In this document: positions 51,401 through 62,760 of the stretch, piece after piece
Position numbering within the stretch: the first letter of the stretch is position 1
Layout of the letters: every line of letters starts with the position of its first letter
NCBI GenBank assembly: GCA_033026295.1
Contig: CM065181.1
Span: forward strand, 2,203,001 to 2,267,000
DNA: 64,000 nucleotides
Direction: 5' to 3'
Source of the DNA: Channa striata
Taxonomy: Eukaryota > Chordata > Actinopteri > Anabantiformes > Channidae
Notes under the pieces: model-generated
Seen by the model: only the letters and a program-made list of their open reading frames with translations
Database searches by the model: none
Told to the model about the DNA's origin: nothing
Position numbers and translations under genes: made by a program

Positions 51401-51860
51401 TAGTTTAGGGTGCAAATGTACATGAATTCACTTCCCTCTGACTTCATCTATATTAAGAGAGGAATTTGCCATCATTAGGAGTTCAGATGATGTAATCTGG
51501 AGGAGCCCTGTAAAAGCAAGTTGATCATTTATAAACTCCATAGTGTGGGCAACAAGATGACATAATGTGAACGAAAGGTTCCCCCAAGTGATGTCATCTG
51601 GAGCTAGAATTAGAGAGAAATTGTAATGTAGTGACGTCAGAGGGAAATTTAATGGCATTCATTCACATGTACTACTAGAACCAAAAAAAGAAAGTTTAGA
51701 ATTAGGTAAGGTGTCAAGCAAGTAAAACAAAAAAACAACAACAACAAAAACCATTTCCTCTTCTTTTTGCCCTTTCCACAGCAAAACAAATGTGAGGACC
51801 CACCAGGTGTTATGGCTTGTTACCATGGAAACTACGTTCTCATTAAGTCTAAGGTACTGT
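48421..51860. other. Intergenic, nothing recognised
   Basis: AT-rich sequence upstream of the gatad2b promoter. Open frames of up to 129 codons exist but show no domain, no splice-consistent neighbours and no start context. I see no RNA gene and no clear transposon. Confidence 0.5.
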
Positions 51861-51864
51861 ATTC

Positions 51865-52600
51865 AGTGCCTATAAAAAGTGTTCACCCCTTAGATGTTTC
51901 ACCTTTTTGTTGACATTATAAATCAATCATGGTCAACTGACAAAAAAAAAAATCCTCATTAATGTCAAAGTGAAAACAGGTTTATACAAAGTAATGCCAG
52001 TTAAATAAAAATATGTAAACAGTGACTTTCTCCTACAGAGTCAAGATCTTAGGCAACAGTTGTTGTTTGCATAGTCAACTACTGAAGCTTGTAACTCGCT
52101 CAGAGTGGTCATCTGTGTTTTTGTGGACTCTCTCACTTGACTCCTTCTTGCACGGTCAATCAGTTTGTGAGGATTGCCTGATCTTGGCAGATATACCTAG
52201 GTGCCGTATTCCTTTTATGCCTTGACGATGGATTTCACTAAACTCTGGGGGATGTTCAGCACCTTGGAGATTTTTTTATACTGCAATCACCTGAGACATA
52301 TTCACTGCGCTCAGGTGTTTCCCATTTCACAAATTTTGGGATTGCTAGCGACAAATGCCAGGACCTCTGTTGGATTAGGTTAGTCATTTTAAAGGAGGTG
52401 AATATTTATAAAAACTAAATTCCGCTGTCATATTTTTATTTAATTGAAATCACTTTGTAGAAACTTTTTTCACTTTGACATTAATGAGGTATTTTTTTAG
52501 ATTTTTTTTTGTCAAAGCAATTTTTGTTCACCATAATTGATTTTTAATGTCAATAAAACGTTGAATCATGCAAGGGGGTGAATACTTTTTATAGGCCCTC
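51865..52600. mobile_element. DNA transposon remnant with long terminal inverted repeats (about 735 bp)
   Basis: gcctataaaaagtgttcac at 51868-51886 (continuing ccc) is inverted as ggggtgaatactttttatag (continuing gc) at 52575-52596, with 21 of 22 positions matching. The inversion continues inside (gacattataaatcaatcat against a reversed counterpart near 52,530-52,560), so the repeats are about 60 bp. The middle (ctgggggatgttcagcacct, ggagatttttttatactgc) resembles antisense remains of a fish transposase gene. Superfamily not fixed; no intact frame. Confidence 0.7.
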
Positions 52601-55197
52601 TAGAGGGGCTTTTTGATGAAATTAATTCAGCCTTAATTTTTGTCAACTAATATTGTGTAACTTAAACTAAAATATTTGACTCTTCTGACATTGTAGACCA
52701 GTCTACAAGATCTTTGTGAAACCAGCCTCTTTGCATCTTTAACAGCCTGCCTGAGGCAAATGAAAACACTGGATTTCTGTACTGTGTTGGTTGTTAATGA
52801 AGATAGTATGACACAGGGGAGTTCTGTGTTTTCCTACAGCAACCAGTAATACAGCAGACCCACCATGTAAATATATTAAACATTGGCCAAGTCATTCTCT
52901 TGGGCCGAATCCAACCGAGAATTGATTTCACTTGGTTAAAGAAAACAAAAGGTGAAATGCCCCCAGAAACAAGCCGGAAGTGAAGACAGCTGCAGTAAAG
53001 ATCTGGCAGAGCATCACCAGGGCAGAAACCAGCACCTGCCGATGTCTGTAGGTTTCAGACTGCTATTGACTGCAGAGGACTTGCATTCGATTATTAAAAC
53101 TAGCAATTTAGTCTATGAATATGTTAATTTGTTCAAATACTTTTGAACTCCTAAAATAGGTGAGTTTATATAAAACTATATCTAATTCATACATTGAATT
53201 GTCAATCAAATTCATAAAGCTTGATACTTTAAGAACGTGGAGATTTTTTCAGTGGCTTATAGAGTCAAAATGATGAAAACTGTCACTGTCCAAGTGTATA
53301 TAGATCAAACTGTATAAATACCACAGAATAAGGGCAGGGACTTTAAACCTTACAGTGTACACATACTGTACTGGGTGTGAACTATAATTTGACAGATTTT
53401 GTGTAATTATATAAATGAGTGCTTACTGTACATCGACCATCTGGCTCTGTGTGGGATAATTCATCTCATTTCTGTAAAAAGCTACACCCTGCCTACAACT
53501 GCAGCTCTGAAGTTTCATTGCACTATTTTAACACCATGAATCTGGTGTCTGAAACTCCATTGAACCACAAATAAAATAATCCAATCCTATTATAATTTAC
53601 AACCACAAATACCAGTAAATCTTACAGTATGTATTATGAGTCTCAAGACTTGTTGGCCTTTATCATGCTTTAAAGCATCATGTCTCACAGCAACAATAAG
53701 ACATTTTCCAAGTCTGTTCTAAAACAACAGTCAGATATTAATAATTCAACAGTTTGTACTTGCTGTTTCCACTGCTGTTCATAGTAGATGCTTCTATCAC
53801 TAAGACCATAAGACAGGATGTAACTGCCATTTACAAATGCAAACAGAACAGAAGCAGGATGAGTGGCTAGAATGGTGGAGATGAGCAGGTGAGTAGGTGA
53901 TTACGTGAGAGCAAAGCCTGGAGGGACATATATAAACTCGGTAAACTGCAATCTCTTATTTACACAAATATTTATACTCATAATTCAATACTTTGTAAAA
54001 GCCTCTTTGCCAATAATTACAGCATTAGGTCTTCTTTGGTGAATTTCTAACTTCAGCCCTGAAATAGGGCTCTTTCAAACAGATCCTTTTTAGAATTCAG
54101 ATAGGATGGGAAGTGGAGCAGGTTGGATGTAAGAATGTGGGATTTACTTAATCGATTTTTTTCAGTTCCACCAGTTTCAAGAAACTGGACTGAATAAAGG
54201 TAAAAAAGGTTTCATAATTAAACAGTACAATGAGCTCTTATGTAAATCTAACAAAGCTACCTCAAATGAATATAACATTTTACAGTTATATTGAATTTAC
54301 TTAACACACCCAAGTTAGTAATAGTATACAATTCCTTATAGCTCAAAACCATAGCTTCAAAAACGAACAAACATTGCAATAAGTGATATTTTAATTTCTT
54401 GAAGATATTAACAACTGGAACTACTTACCCAGATCTTTCGAGTAAATGTGGTAGCACCACAGCAAAGAAATGCTATACTCTGCTAGAAGCAAAAGTTCTA
54501 CTTTGATAATGTTGCTAAAGTAATAGTAGAGTAGAGTGCCTCATTAAAATAAGTTTAAAGCTTCAACAATTAAAGCTACTTATGTTGCATGTGTAAAGGT
54601 GGTGAGTATTACTTTACGAAACTCTTAATTGAACTTTGAAAATCTTCATTAAAATATATATATTTCAATGCATAATTTATGGTCCAAAAATGATCCACTC
54701 CAGAAGTCCTCTTATTAAAAAACACTGAAGATTTATTGAATTCTAGGTTCCACAATTGTGCTAGATAACAAGTCAAGTTCACAGATGTGTAAACCAAAAT
54801 CCCACAGGACACAGCAAGGAACCGTGTACCTCCACAGCTACACACTGGCTTTCCACTATCATCTTGTTGTTCCTATCTGTATCTAACTACGAACAACAAT
54901 ACAACCATTTCTTTTTTGACAACTGTTTGGGGCACAATTCAAAGGCAATAATGTCATTAATTACACCATTGAAGCACTTATAAAAACGCTTATTAATTTA
55001 CCTAACCAATAAAGACACAGCATGACTGAAGTAACAACAAAAGTAGAACAGAGGAAACAATTTTTGGCTCGGACATACCTGTGCCCTGGAGGAAATATTT
55101 ACTTGTTTTATTTATTATTAACCTTGAGGATCTCTTTTACAAGTGAAACCTGTTTTTTGTTAATACACATTACAAACAAAAGTTTAGGCAGTTTATT
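52601..55197. other. Intergenic, mostly unrecognised
   Basis: AT-rich. A stretch at about 53,970-54,110 (aatactttgtaaaagcctct, ccaataattacagcattagg) resembles the antisense of a fish Tc1-like transposon but is too short to assign firmly. No gene seen. Confidence 0.45.
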
Positions 55198-58100
55198 TTA
55201 CATTTAGTCATTTGGCAGGCGCTTTTATCCAAAGTGACTTACAAGTGAGGTACAAGGCAAGTTAAAAAGTCAAGGAGTAAAACCTCAAAGTAAAGTGCTA
55301 TCAAAGAAGTGTTTCTGTTTCATGAGATGCAAGTAGGAGAAAGTGCAAAGGAAGATGCGGAAGAGTTCAAATGTTGTGAGTGACGTCGCTGAGCATGCAG
55401 AGTTTGACAGCTCATTCCACAATCGTGGGATCACTGAGCTGATGAATTCTCCTTGGTGTCTTCTGTGTGGGGGGGACCATCAGATGTTGTTTGCTGGCTG
55501 AGCGCAGCCGAAGATAGGGATTGTAGACCTGAATGAATGAGTTTAAGTAAGCTGGAGCTGTACACTCTGTAGACAAGAGAAAGAGCTTTTAACTTAATCC
55601 TTGCAGCCACAGGAAGCCAGTGCAAAGATAAAGAAAAAGAGTGGTATAACACGAGTCCTTTTTGGCTGGTTAAAAATTAGGCGTGCTGCCGCATTTAGGA
55701 TCATCTGCAACGGTTTGCATACCGGTAGTCTCATCAAAAGTGCGTTGCAGTAATCTAGACGGGATATGATCAATGCCTGCACAATGAGTTGGGTCGTGTA
55801 CTCCGAAAGGCAGGGTCTGATCTTTCTGATGTTGTGGAGGCCAAATCTACACGACCTAGAGACTGAGGCGATGTGCTCTGCAGATCCAGTGATGATACTG
55901 ATGTTGTGTCAAAGGCTTGGCTGGGAAGACTTCGGTCTTTGAAATGTTGAGCTGAACATGTTTTTCTCTCATCCAAGCAGAGATGTCAGAAAGACAGGCA
56001 GATATGCATATCAAGACAGTAGACTCATCTCACAGAAAGGACAGAAAGAGCTGTGCATCGTCTGCACAGCAGTGATAGGAAACGGGGTGGCCATGTTCTG
56101 CAGTGTAATCCAGGTCTCCGTAAGTGTGAGCAGCTGAACAGCTGACTGTGTAGCAAAAGCTGGAATGAAGATAGCCTTGTTCACCGCCAACTGGCAGTTC
56201 CACAGGGCAAGAGAAAAAGACGCTGGCACAAAAGTGGTCTGGGTAAGGTGGCATACAATTCAGAATGATGTGTTAGACGACTACAACCTGTAAAAACCTT
56301 AAGGCCCTGTGATCGACTGTATTTAAAGGCTGAAAACATTTGATTAAGACACTCATGTACAGCATGTCACCATAATTGAAGAGAGGCAAAAAGGTTGCCC
56401 ATACAAGGCATTCACGCGCTCCGAGGGAGAAGCAGGATTGCGTTATTAAAACCAGAGCTTGAAGCGAGCTTCACCCTCAATTTGTGAAAAAAATTGGCAA
56501 TATGTGCTTTAAAAGAAAGCTCCTGATAAGTAAAAAACCCACAAAACTAACTCTATTGGTTTCCCCTGGGCAGTTGTTATTAATGGAGCATTTTCTGGTA
56601 ATACACATGAATGTGAAAATACCATGACTTTGGATTTATTTGCATTTAATACAAATTTCACTGCCTGTAGGTGAGACTGAACAATATTGAAAAATTATTA
56701 ATATAAATGGAGACAAAAATGGGTCCTAAAAACAAGCCCTGCAGAACTCCTTTAGAAATTACTAGGAAAGAAGAGGTAGAACCAGCCAATAGCCACTGTG
56801 TTCTATTTGAAAGATAGTTAATAAACCAAGAAGTGGCTTGGTCTGACATGTCAATCCTAGAGAGCTTAGAGAGTTCAATGAAAAGGGTAACACAGTATTT
56901 TTTTACAATCCAGTGCCTAAATGAGATCATTTAAATCTTTAGTGTGGCAAAAACAGTGCTGTGCTGCTTTCTAAAACCAGATTAAAAACTGGATAAAATA
57001 CTGTTTGTTTCCAAAAACACCCTAAGTTGGTCACTAACAGTTCCAAAATTTTGCTAGAACATATAATTTTGAAATTGGTCTGTAAGAAGGGGTCTAGTTT
57101 ATCTGGACCAGCTGCCTTTCTGGTATCCAGGTTATTCAGCATTCTGTGAACCTCAGCAGTAGACACTGGAGTAAAGATAATATAAGCTAAGCTAAGCTAA
57201 GCTAAGATAAGACTTTATTGATCCCACAGTGGGGAAATTCTTGTGATTCAGCAGCAATAGAACAAAGAACAAAGAACCTACACAGAACAATGTACAATTT
57301 AGTTTAACTTTAAACTTTAAAACAGATAAAAAGAAAAAGTATAAAACAGCATTATTAACTATACAAACAAGGCATTAAAAAAATGATGACAAAGAGTCAT
57401 CTGCATATGTACATATTTAACAGTGGAAAATGTGACTATTGCACTTCTCTGGGTTAATTGGGCAACAAATAAAACACCCTGTGTAAATCACACATTGCGT
57501 GTCACTGCAGTGATGCATTGTATAATCTGACGGCTGTGGGGAGGAATGAGCGACGGTCGCCTCCTTCCTGCACTGGGCTGTAACAGTCTAGTGCTGATGG
57601 GGCTGCTCAGAGCCTCCACAGTGAGGTGCAGGGGTTGGAGGGGTTATTCATGACGGATGTTAGTTTGGCCAACATCCTTCTGTCCGCCACCTCCTCGATG
57701 GAGTCCAAAGTGCAGCCTAAGACAGACCCAGCTCTCTTAACCAGCTTGTTAAGTCTCTTCCTGTCTCTGTCTGTGCTGCTCCCAGCCCAGCACACAACAC
57801 CATGGTGGACTGCTGAGGCTGATATGGACAACGTGAACAGAAAAGGGGAGAGCAACATCCCTTGAGGTCTCCCCGCGCTGCAGACTACCACGACACACAC
57901 AGTCATGCAGCCTCTGGAACTGCGGCCTGTCCGTGAGGTAGTTGATGGTCCAAGCAGTTAGATGTTGGTCCACGCCTGCTACCTCCAGCTTCCCCCTCAG
58001 CAGTAATGGCTGGATGGTCTTGAAAGCACAGGAGAAGTCATGAACATGACTTTCACAGTCCTTCCAGGGGACTCGAGATGAGACAGGGCTCAGTGCTGCA

Positions 58101-58400
58101 GGTAGATGAGGGCGTCGTTCACCCCGATGCCAGGTCGATAGGCAAACTACAGCGAGTCCAGTGCTGAGCTCACCTGAGTGCAGAGGTAGCCGAGGACGAT
58201 CCTCTCCATAGCCTTCATCAGGTGTAAGGTTGAGGCGACGGGTCTGTAGTGGTTTGGGTCTGTTTGTTGGTATGGAGTCAGTGGTAGAATTCACTATTTT
58301 CCAAAACTTCTTTGGATCGTTAAGGTTCTTTATCATTTCAGAGAGGTACACTCTGACTGGAGTCTTTTTATTAAAGAGAAGACTAACTTAATATTGGAAA
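55198..58400 (-). mobile_element. L2-clade LINE, decayed, split by a second LINE
   Basis: On the minus strand, from high to low coordinate: FWKIVNSTTDS at about 58,290 (pre-RT region); then, after an interruption, STAEVHRMLNNLDTRKAAGP near 57,160 (start of RT); VLQGLFLGPIFVSIYIN near 56,730 (RT motif, altered from the usual VLQGSILGP); SRLDYCNALL and LQMILNAAARLIFN near 55,700; LHWLPVAARIKLKAL near 55,600. The 3' tail at 55,200-55,262 (plus strand catttggcaggcgctttta) is the typical fish L2 end. Many stops and frame breaks; not functional. The interruption is the Rex1-like element at 57,184-58,262. Confidence 0.8.
57184..58262 (-). mobile_element. Rex1/Babar-like LINE (Jockey/CR1/L2 group), 5'-truncated, nested in the L2
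   Basis: The minus strand carries RT-domain pieces: HYRPVAST near 58,240, FAYRPGIGVNDALIYLQH near 58,130, FSCAFKTIQPLLLRGKL near 58,020, a short GRPQGMLLSPFLFTL near 57,870, then the C-terminal KRLNKLVKRAGSVLG near 57,740. The 3' end has an aataaagtcttatc signal (minus strand) and a TTAGC pentamer tail at 57,184-57,210. The catalytic YADD/FADD segment is not recognisable, so a deletion lies between the PQG motif and the C-terminus. Frames are broken. The class label is from word similarity. Confidence 0.75.
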
Positions 58401-58519
58401 CAATTACTAAATAACTTTAGAACCAGTCTCTTAAAATGTTTTTCTTCTGGCGTCAGAAATCAGCAGTACTTGACACAATGTAGGAGACCAGCCTTTGCCA
58501 CTGTCTCATTCTGGTGCTT

Positions 58520-59787
58520 GGAGAAGCCAGACCTTGGTTACAGGTCTATCAAGATTGTTAGTCTTAGTCTTGACACAAACCTGATGAACTAGACCGTGGT
58601 CATCCTTTATTATGTGGGTGATTTTGCCCATCATCCATGAGCTTCAGGGTACTGACTCATCAACACAATATGCTCAGGAAAAACATTTTGATTCTCACAT
58701 GTCCATTTTTGGTGATTTTGGAGCTCAGGCAAATACTCCTTTATCCAACGTCTAAAATATAAGTCTGCCATATACTTGACTTGTCTCCATCTACAGTGGG
58801 CGTTAAGATCATCTTTCTGCAAAATTCCTGGAGGCATAGATGGTTGGGTTTTACAAGAAGGAGGTGATTTGGCGTCAAAGCCTCCAAGTCATTTGAATCA
58901 TTGGAAGGTGTAATTATTGGCCCGACTGTTTATGGTACCTTCAGCTTCAGGGAATAATGTCTGTAGACCCTCTTCATCCAAAAGATTGATCTTTCAGTGG
59001 AGCATTAAGTAGCACTTTTCTGACAGACGAATTAAACGCTCCAAAACCTGACCTCTTCTTGCAGTAAAGCGGGTCAACAGGTTTTACGCTTAGATAGAGT
59101 CTTTCTGATTGCTGAGTTTACATATGAAATCCATTTTTTTGCAAAGTAGGCAAAACATGGTTGCAGCCACTATGGCCTACCTTTTCCTGGATATTCTGCA
59201 AAATGAGCTGGGATACTCAATAATTCTCAGCCAGAATGGCAGGCATGGCAGCTGGGCTGAGTCTGCCTAGAATCACTGGATTAAGTTTATGCAAGTGATT
59301 GCTCCTTTCACTGTTTCTCCCTTTACAGAGCAGAGATTTCAGTTCAATTTCATTTTGGGCCAGACTTTCCAGTAGCTCCTTTTTCATTCTGGAAAAGGTT
59401 AGGAGTGTATCTTTCAATCCGAGGAGCCATGCTACAGCCCTTTTAAGGCATCTCCATGATGAGTCGTACTCAGTCAACTTTTGCATTTTATCTGGGATTT
59501 CTTCAATTACAAGAACATTCAGTGTGACATTTCCTTTCACCTCAGGATCACCTGTTTGAATCTCTTGCAGGTAGTCTTGATTTTTTGAGAGCTTAGAGTT
59601 TTCAGTCAAGAAATGGCCAAAAAATCAAGACTACCTCTTGATTTTTTGGCCATTCCTTGACTGACTCTGTGAGAGTCAGATCCCAAAATCCAGAGTTTGT
59701 TTCACACAAAGGCGGTCATGTTCTGACCCCTAGATGCACTGCCTGCAGGATTATGTTGAAATTTATGTAGTGCCACTGTGAGACTGT
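58520..59787 (-). mobile_element. BEL/Pao LTR-retrotransposon pol remnant (RNase H end to integrase C-terminus)
   Basis: On the minus strand, in order: an NPAGSASRG motif (from NPAD-ASRG, end of RNase H) near 59,735; a linker with SWRCLKRAVAWLLGLK near 59,440; an integrase zinc-binding start (GHSG) near 59,180; then, with the DDE catalytic core apparently missing, the LQTLFPEAEGTINSR-type segment near 58,950; LEALTPNHLLL near 58,885; RRWIKEYLPELQNHQKW near 58,720; and LDRPVTKVWLL at 58,530. Order and motifs are diagnostic of BEL/Pao. Frameshifts, stops and the core deletion make it dead. No LTRs were found. The sequence continues past the RTE insertion at 61,651-61,675. Confidence 0.8.
59569..59663. 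repeat. Inverted-duplication hairpin inside BEL/Pao
   Basis: Arms of 28 bp at 59603-59630 and 59636-59663 (one mismatch) surround the 5-base loop ctacc. In addition aggtagtcttgatttttt at 59569-59586 is the exact inverse of 59619-59636. Compared with the expected BEL/Pao reading, about 61 bp are extra. Confidence 0.85.
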
Positions 59788-61635
59788 CCAAGGAAGTGCA
59801 GCACAGAGTGAAGAGGGAGGTGGCAAAGGCCAAACAGAAAGCTTACGATGAGCTGTATGACAGGTTAGACACAAAGGAAGGAGAGAAGGACTTGTACAGG
59901 ATAGCCAGACAGAGAGATAGGGATGGGAAAGATGTGCAACAGATAAGGGTGATTAAAGACAAAGATGGAAAGTTGCTAACAAGCCAGGAGAGTGTGCAGA
60001 GAAGATGGAAGGACTATTTTGAGGAGCTGATGAATGAGGAAAATGACAGGGAAAGAAGGGAGGAAGATGTGACTATTGTGGAGCAGGAAATAGCAGAGAT
60101 TAGGAAGGATGAGGTGAGGAAGGCTCTGAAAAGGATGAAGAGCGGAAAGGCTGTTGGTCCTGATGACGTACCTGTGGAGGTGTGGAAGTGTCTAGGAGAG
60201 ACAGCAGTGAAGTTTCTGACAGGTCTGTTTAACAGGATTCTAGAGAGTGAGAAGATGCCTGAGGAATGGAGGAGAAGCGTTCTGGTGCCGATCTTTAAGA
60301 ACAAGGGTGACACGCAGAACTGTAGCAACTACAGAGGGATAAAGCTGATGAGCCACACAATGAAGCTGTGGGAAAGAGTAGTGGAGGCCAGGCTTAGGAA
60401 GGAGGTGGAGATTTGTGAGCAGCAGTATGGTTTCATGCCCCGTAAGAGCACCACTGATGCCATTTTCGCTTTGAGATTGTTGATGGAAAAGTACAGAGAT
60501 GGTCAGAAGGAGCTGCATTGTGTCTTTGTGGATTTAGAGAAGGCGTATGACAGGGTGCCGAGGGAGGAGCTGTGGTACTGTATGAGGATGTCAGGAGTGG
60601 CAGAGAAGTACGTCAGAATAGTCCAGGACATGTATGAGAGGAGCATGACGGTGGTGAGATGTGCCGTAGGTCAGACAGAGGAGTTCAAGGTGGAGGTGGG
60701 ACTACACCAAGGATCGGCTTTGAGTCCCCTCTTGTTTGCTATGCTGATGGACAGGTTGACAGATGAGGTCAGACAGAAATCTCCCTGGACTATGATGTTT
60801 GCAGATGACATTGTGATTTGCAGTGAGAGTAGAGAGCAGGTGGAGGAACAGCTGGAGAGGTGGAGGTGTTCTCTGGAAAGAAGAGGCATGAAAGTCAGTC
60901 GTAGCAAGACAGAATACATATGTGTAAATGAGAGGGAGCAAGGTAGAAGCGTGAGGTTACAGGGGGGTGAGGTGAAGAAGGTGCAGGAGTTTAAGTACTT
61001 GGGGTCAACAGTGATGGAGAGTGTGGAAAAGAGGTGAAGGGGCGAGTGCAGGCGGGTTGGAGTGGGTGGAGGAAAGTGTCAGGAGTGTTGTGTGACAGAA
61101 GAGTGTCAGCAAGACTCAAAGGAAAGGTGTACAGGACAGTGGTGAGACCAGCTCTGCTCTGTGGGTTAGAGACAGTAGCAGTGAGAAAGAGACAAGAGGC
61201 AGAGATGGAAGCAGCAGAGATGAAGATGTTGAGGTTCTCCTTAGGAGTGACAAGGTTGGACAGAATAAGGAACGAGCTCATCAGAGGGACAGCGCATGTT
61301 GCCTGTGTTAGAAAAGTACACATCCTCACCAGAAGGCCACTTCTCTACCTCTTTAGTGTGTTAGGAACAAAGTCAGAGAGGCCAGACTGAGATGGTTTGG
61401 ACATGTGCAGAGGAGGGATAGTGAATATATTGGTAGAAGGATGTTGGAGATGGAGCTGCCAGGCAAGAGCGCGAGAGGACGTCCAAGGAGGAGATATATG
61501 GACGTTCTAACAGAGGACATGAGGTTAGCTGGTGTCAGAGAGGGTGATGCTCAGGACAGAGTAAAGTGGAAAAGGACGATTCCCTGTGGTGACCCCTGAT
61601 GGGAAAAGCCCAAAGAGTAGTAGTAGTAGTAGTAG
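59788..61635 (+). mobile_element. RTE-clade LINE, 5'-truncated, with target-site duplication
   Basis: The element starts at 59788 inside the coding region (SKEVQHRVKREVAKAKQK), lacks the endonuclease, and runs to a (TAG)6 tail at 61618-61635. The plus strand reads a nearly complete RT: GKAVGPDDVPVEVWK, YGFMPRKSTTDAIFALR, VFVDLEKAYDRVPREELW, GLHQGSALSPLLFAML, and the catalytic FADD at 60798-60809, all intact to about 61,020. Then a frameshift near 61,030, a 53-bp insertion at 61,312-61,364 and another frame change follow, before WFGHVQRRDSEYIGRRML to CGDP at 61,599. gccactgtgagactgt occurs at 59772-59787 and again at 61635-61650, the target-site duplication. No ATG opens the frame, as expected for a truncated copy. 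Confidence 0.93.
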
Positions 61636-61650
61636 CCACTGTGAGACTGT

Positions 61651-61675
61651 GAAGGTTTGCTGAATCGCTTGTTTC
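61651..61675 (-). mobile_element. Continuation of the BEL/Pao remnant beyond the RTE insertion
   Basis: The minus-strand frame just right of the second target-site copy reads AIQQTFTVSQWHYIN across the original, pre-insertion junction, which fits the usual residues shortly before the NPAD motif of BEL/Pao RNase H. Only a short piece remains before L1-like sequence begins. Confidence 0.6.
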
Positions 61676-62760
61676 CAATGTTAGAAATGTTTTATCAAAT
61701 ATATTTGGTATATTTAGAGCTACGCACAAGGATGTTCATTCTCACCACTGATTTTTTAACAATATTTATGGAGCCACTTGCTCAGTACATCTGCATTATT
61801 CGATTACTGACCCAAGTCAAAGTTGGCTCATCTATACACTCAGCGTCGATATATGCTGATGAAACCTTACTGTTTCTATCTCGTGTTGAGAGCTCGCTTC
61901 CAAATGCAATGAAAATATTGAAGGACTCTGACACACTCTCTGGCTACACGATAAATTATACCTTGATGTTAATAAAACCAGACTCAGACTCATGACTGGC
62001 CAGACTTCTACTGCCACTAATTTTGGTATCCCAGTTGTAAACCAGGTAACATATCTGGGGGTTCAGATTAGAATCTTGTTAATAGCTATCTCAAGGGTTA
62101 ACTACAATAATATACTGAAGAAAATAGAGAACAATCTCTGTAGATGGAGGGTGCTTCTATCATCAGTTCCAGCTTGTATTTTAGAAATAAAAAGGACATT
62201 TTATCAATAATATTTTTTTTGACTAATAACTATTGTGCTTAGCTGGATTCATTGTTGAGAAGTGATTGGGGTTGGGCCTGTCTTATTTTTAGTCTGGTAC
62301 TGTTCATTTAGTTCCCACAGGCACTGGTTGTCAGGATCAAAAAACATACCATGGTTACAAATGGAAGAAGAAATTATAGCCCCACTGAAACAGAAAGATT
62401 TTTTATTTTCTGGCACATTACTTAAAAAATGTGCCTTAAAGTATGTTCCAATACTTGTCCATGTACTACAAACATGTAAATAAAATAAAAGATTCATTCA
62501 AGAACAAAATGTCATGATGACTTAAGATTGGGCAAGAAAAGGAATCCAATTCTTGGGTGATCTTAATGGAAAGGACTCTTTATCTTTTGAATAGTGTGTA
62601 ACAAAGTATAACATTCATAATTGCCATTATTCATTTGTCTATCTCAGGCTCAGATGAGCTCTAAAAGCTCAAAGACTAAATGGGGCCATGATTTGGAAAA
62701 CCACCCTTTTTCACTTGGTCCTTGACAACATCGAAATGCAACGTGTCCTTATTATATAAT
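61676..62760 (+). mobile_element. L1/Tx1-like LINE fragment, decayed
   Basis: The plus strand reads, with breaks, NIFGIFRAT near 61,710; MEPLAQYICIIRLL near 61,770; IYADETLLFLSRVESSLPN at 61,847-61,900 (usual YADD changed to YADE); LSGYTINYT near 61,940; then FGIPVVNQVTYLGVQIR at 62,010-62,070 and NILKKIENNLCRWR near 62,110. This is the L1-type RT core and downstream region; the rest to about 62,760 is weakly recognisable. 5'-truncated; the 3' end is unresolved. Confidence 0.65.

Noticed and set aside
57184..57210. Independent pentanucleotide microsatellite
   Set aside because: It is the 3' tail of the Rex1-like LINE next to its AATAAA signal.
57749..58351. A 200-codon minus-strand frame as a host gene
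   Set aside because: It runs across the L2/Rex1 junction and contains only broken retroelement RT segments.
59217..59609. A 130-codon minus-strand frame as a novel protein
   Set aside because: It is part of the BEL/Pao pol linker; its first residues derive from the inverted-duplication insertion.
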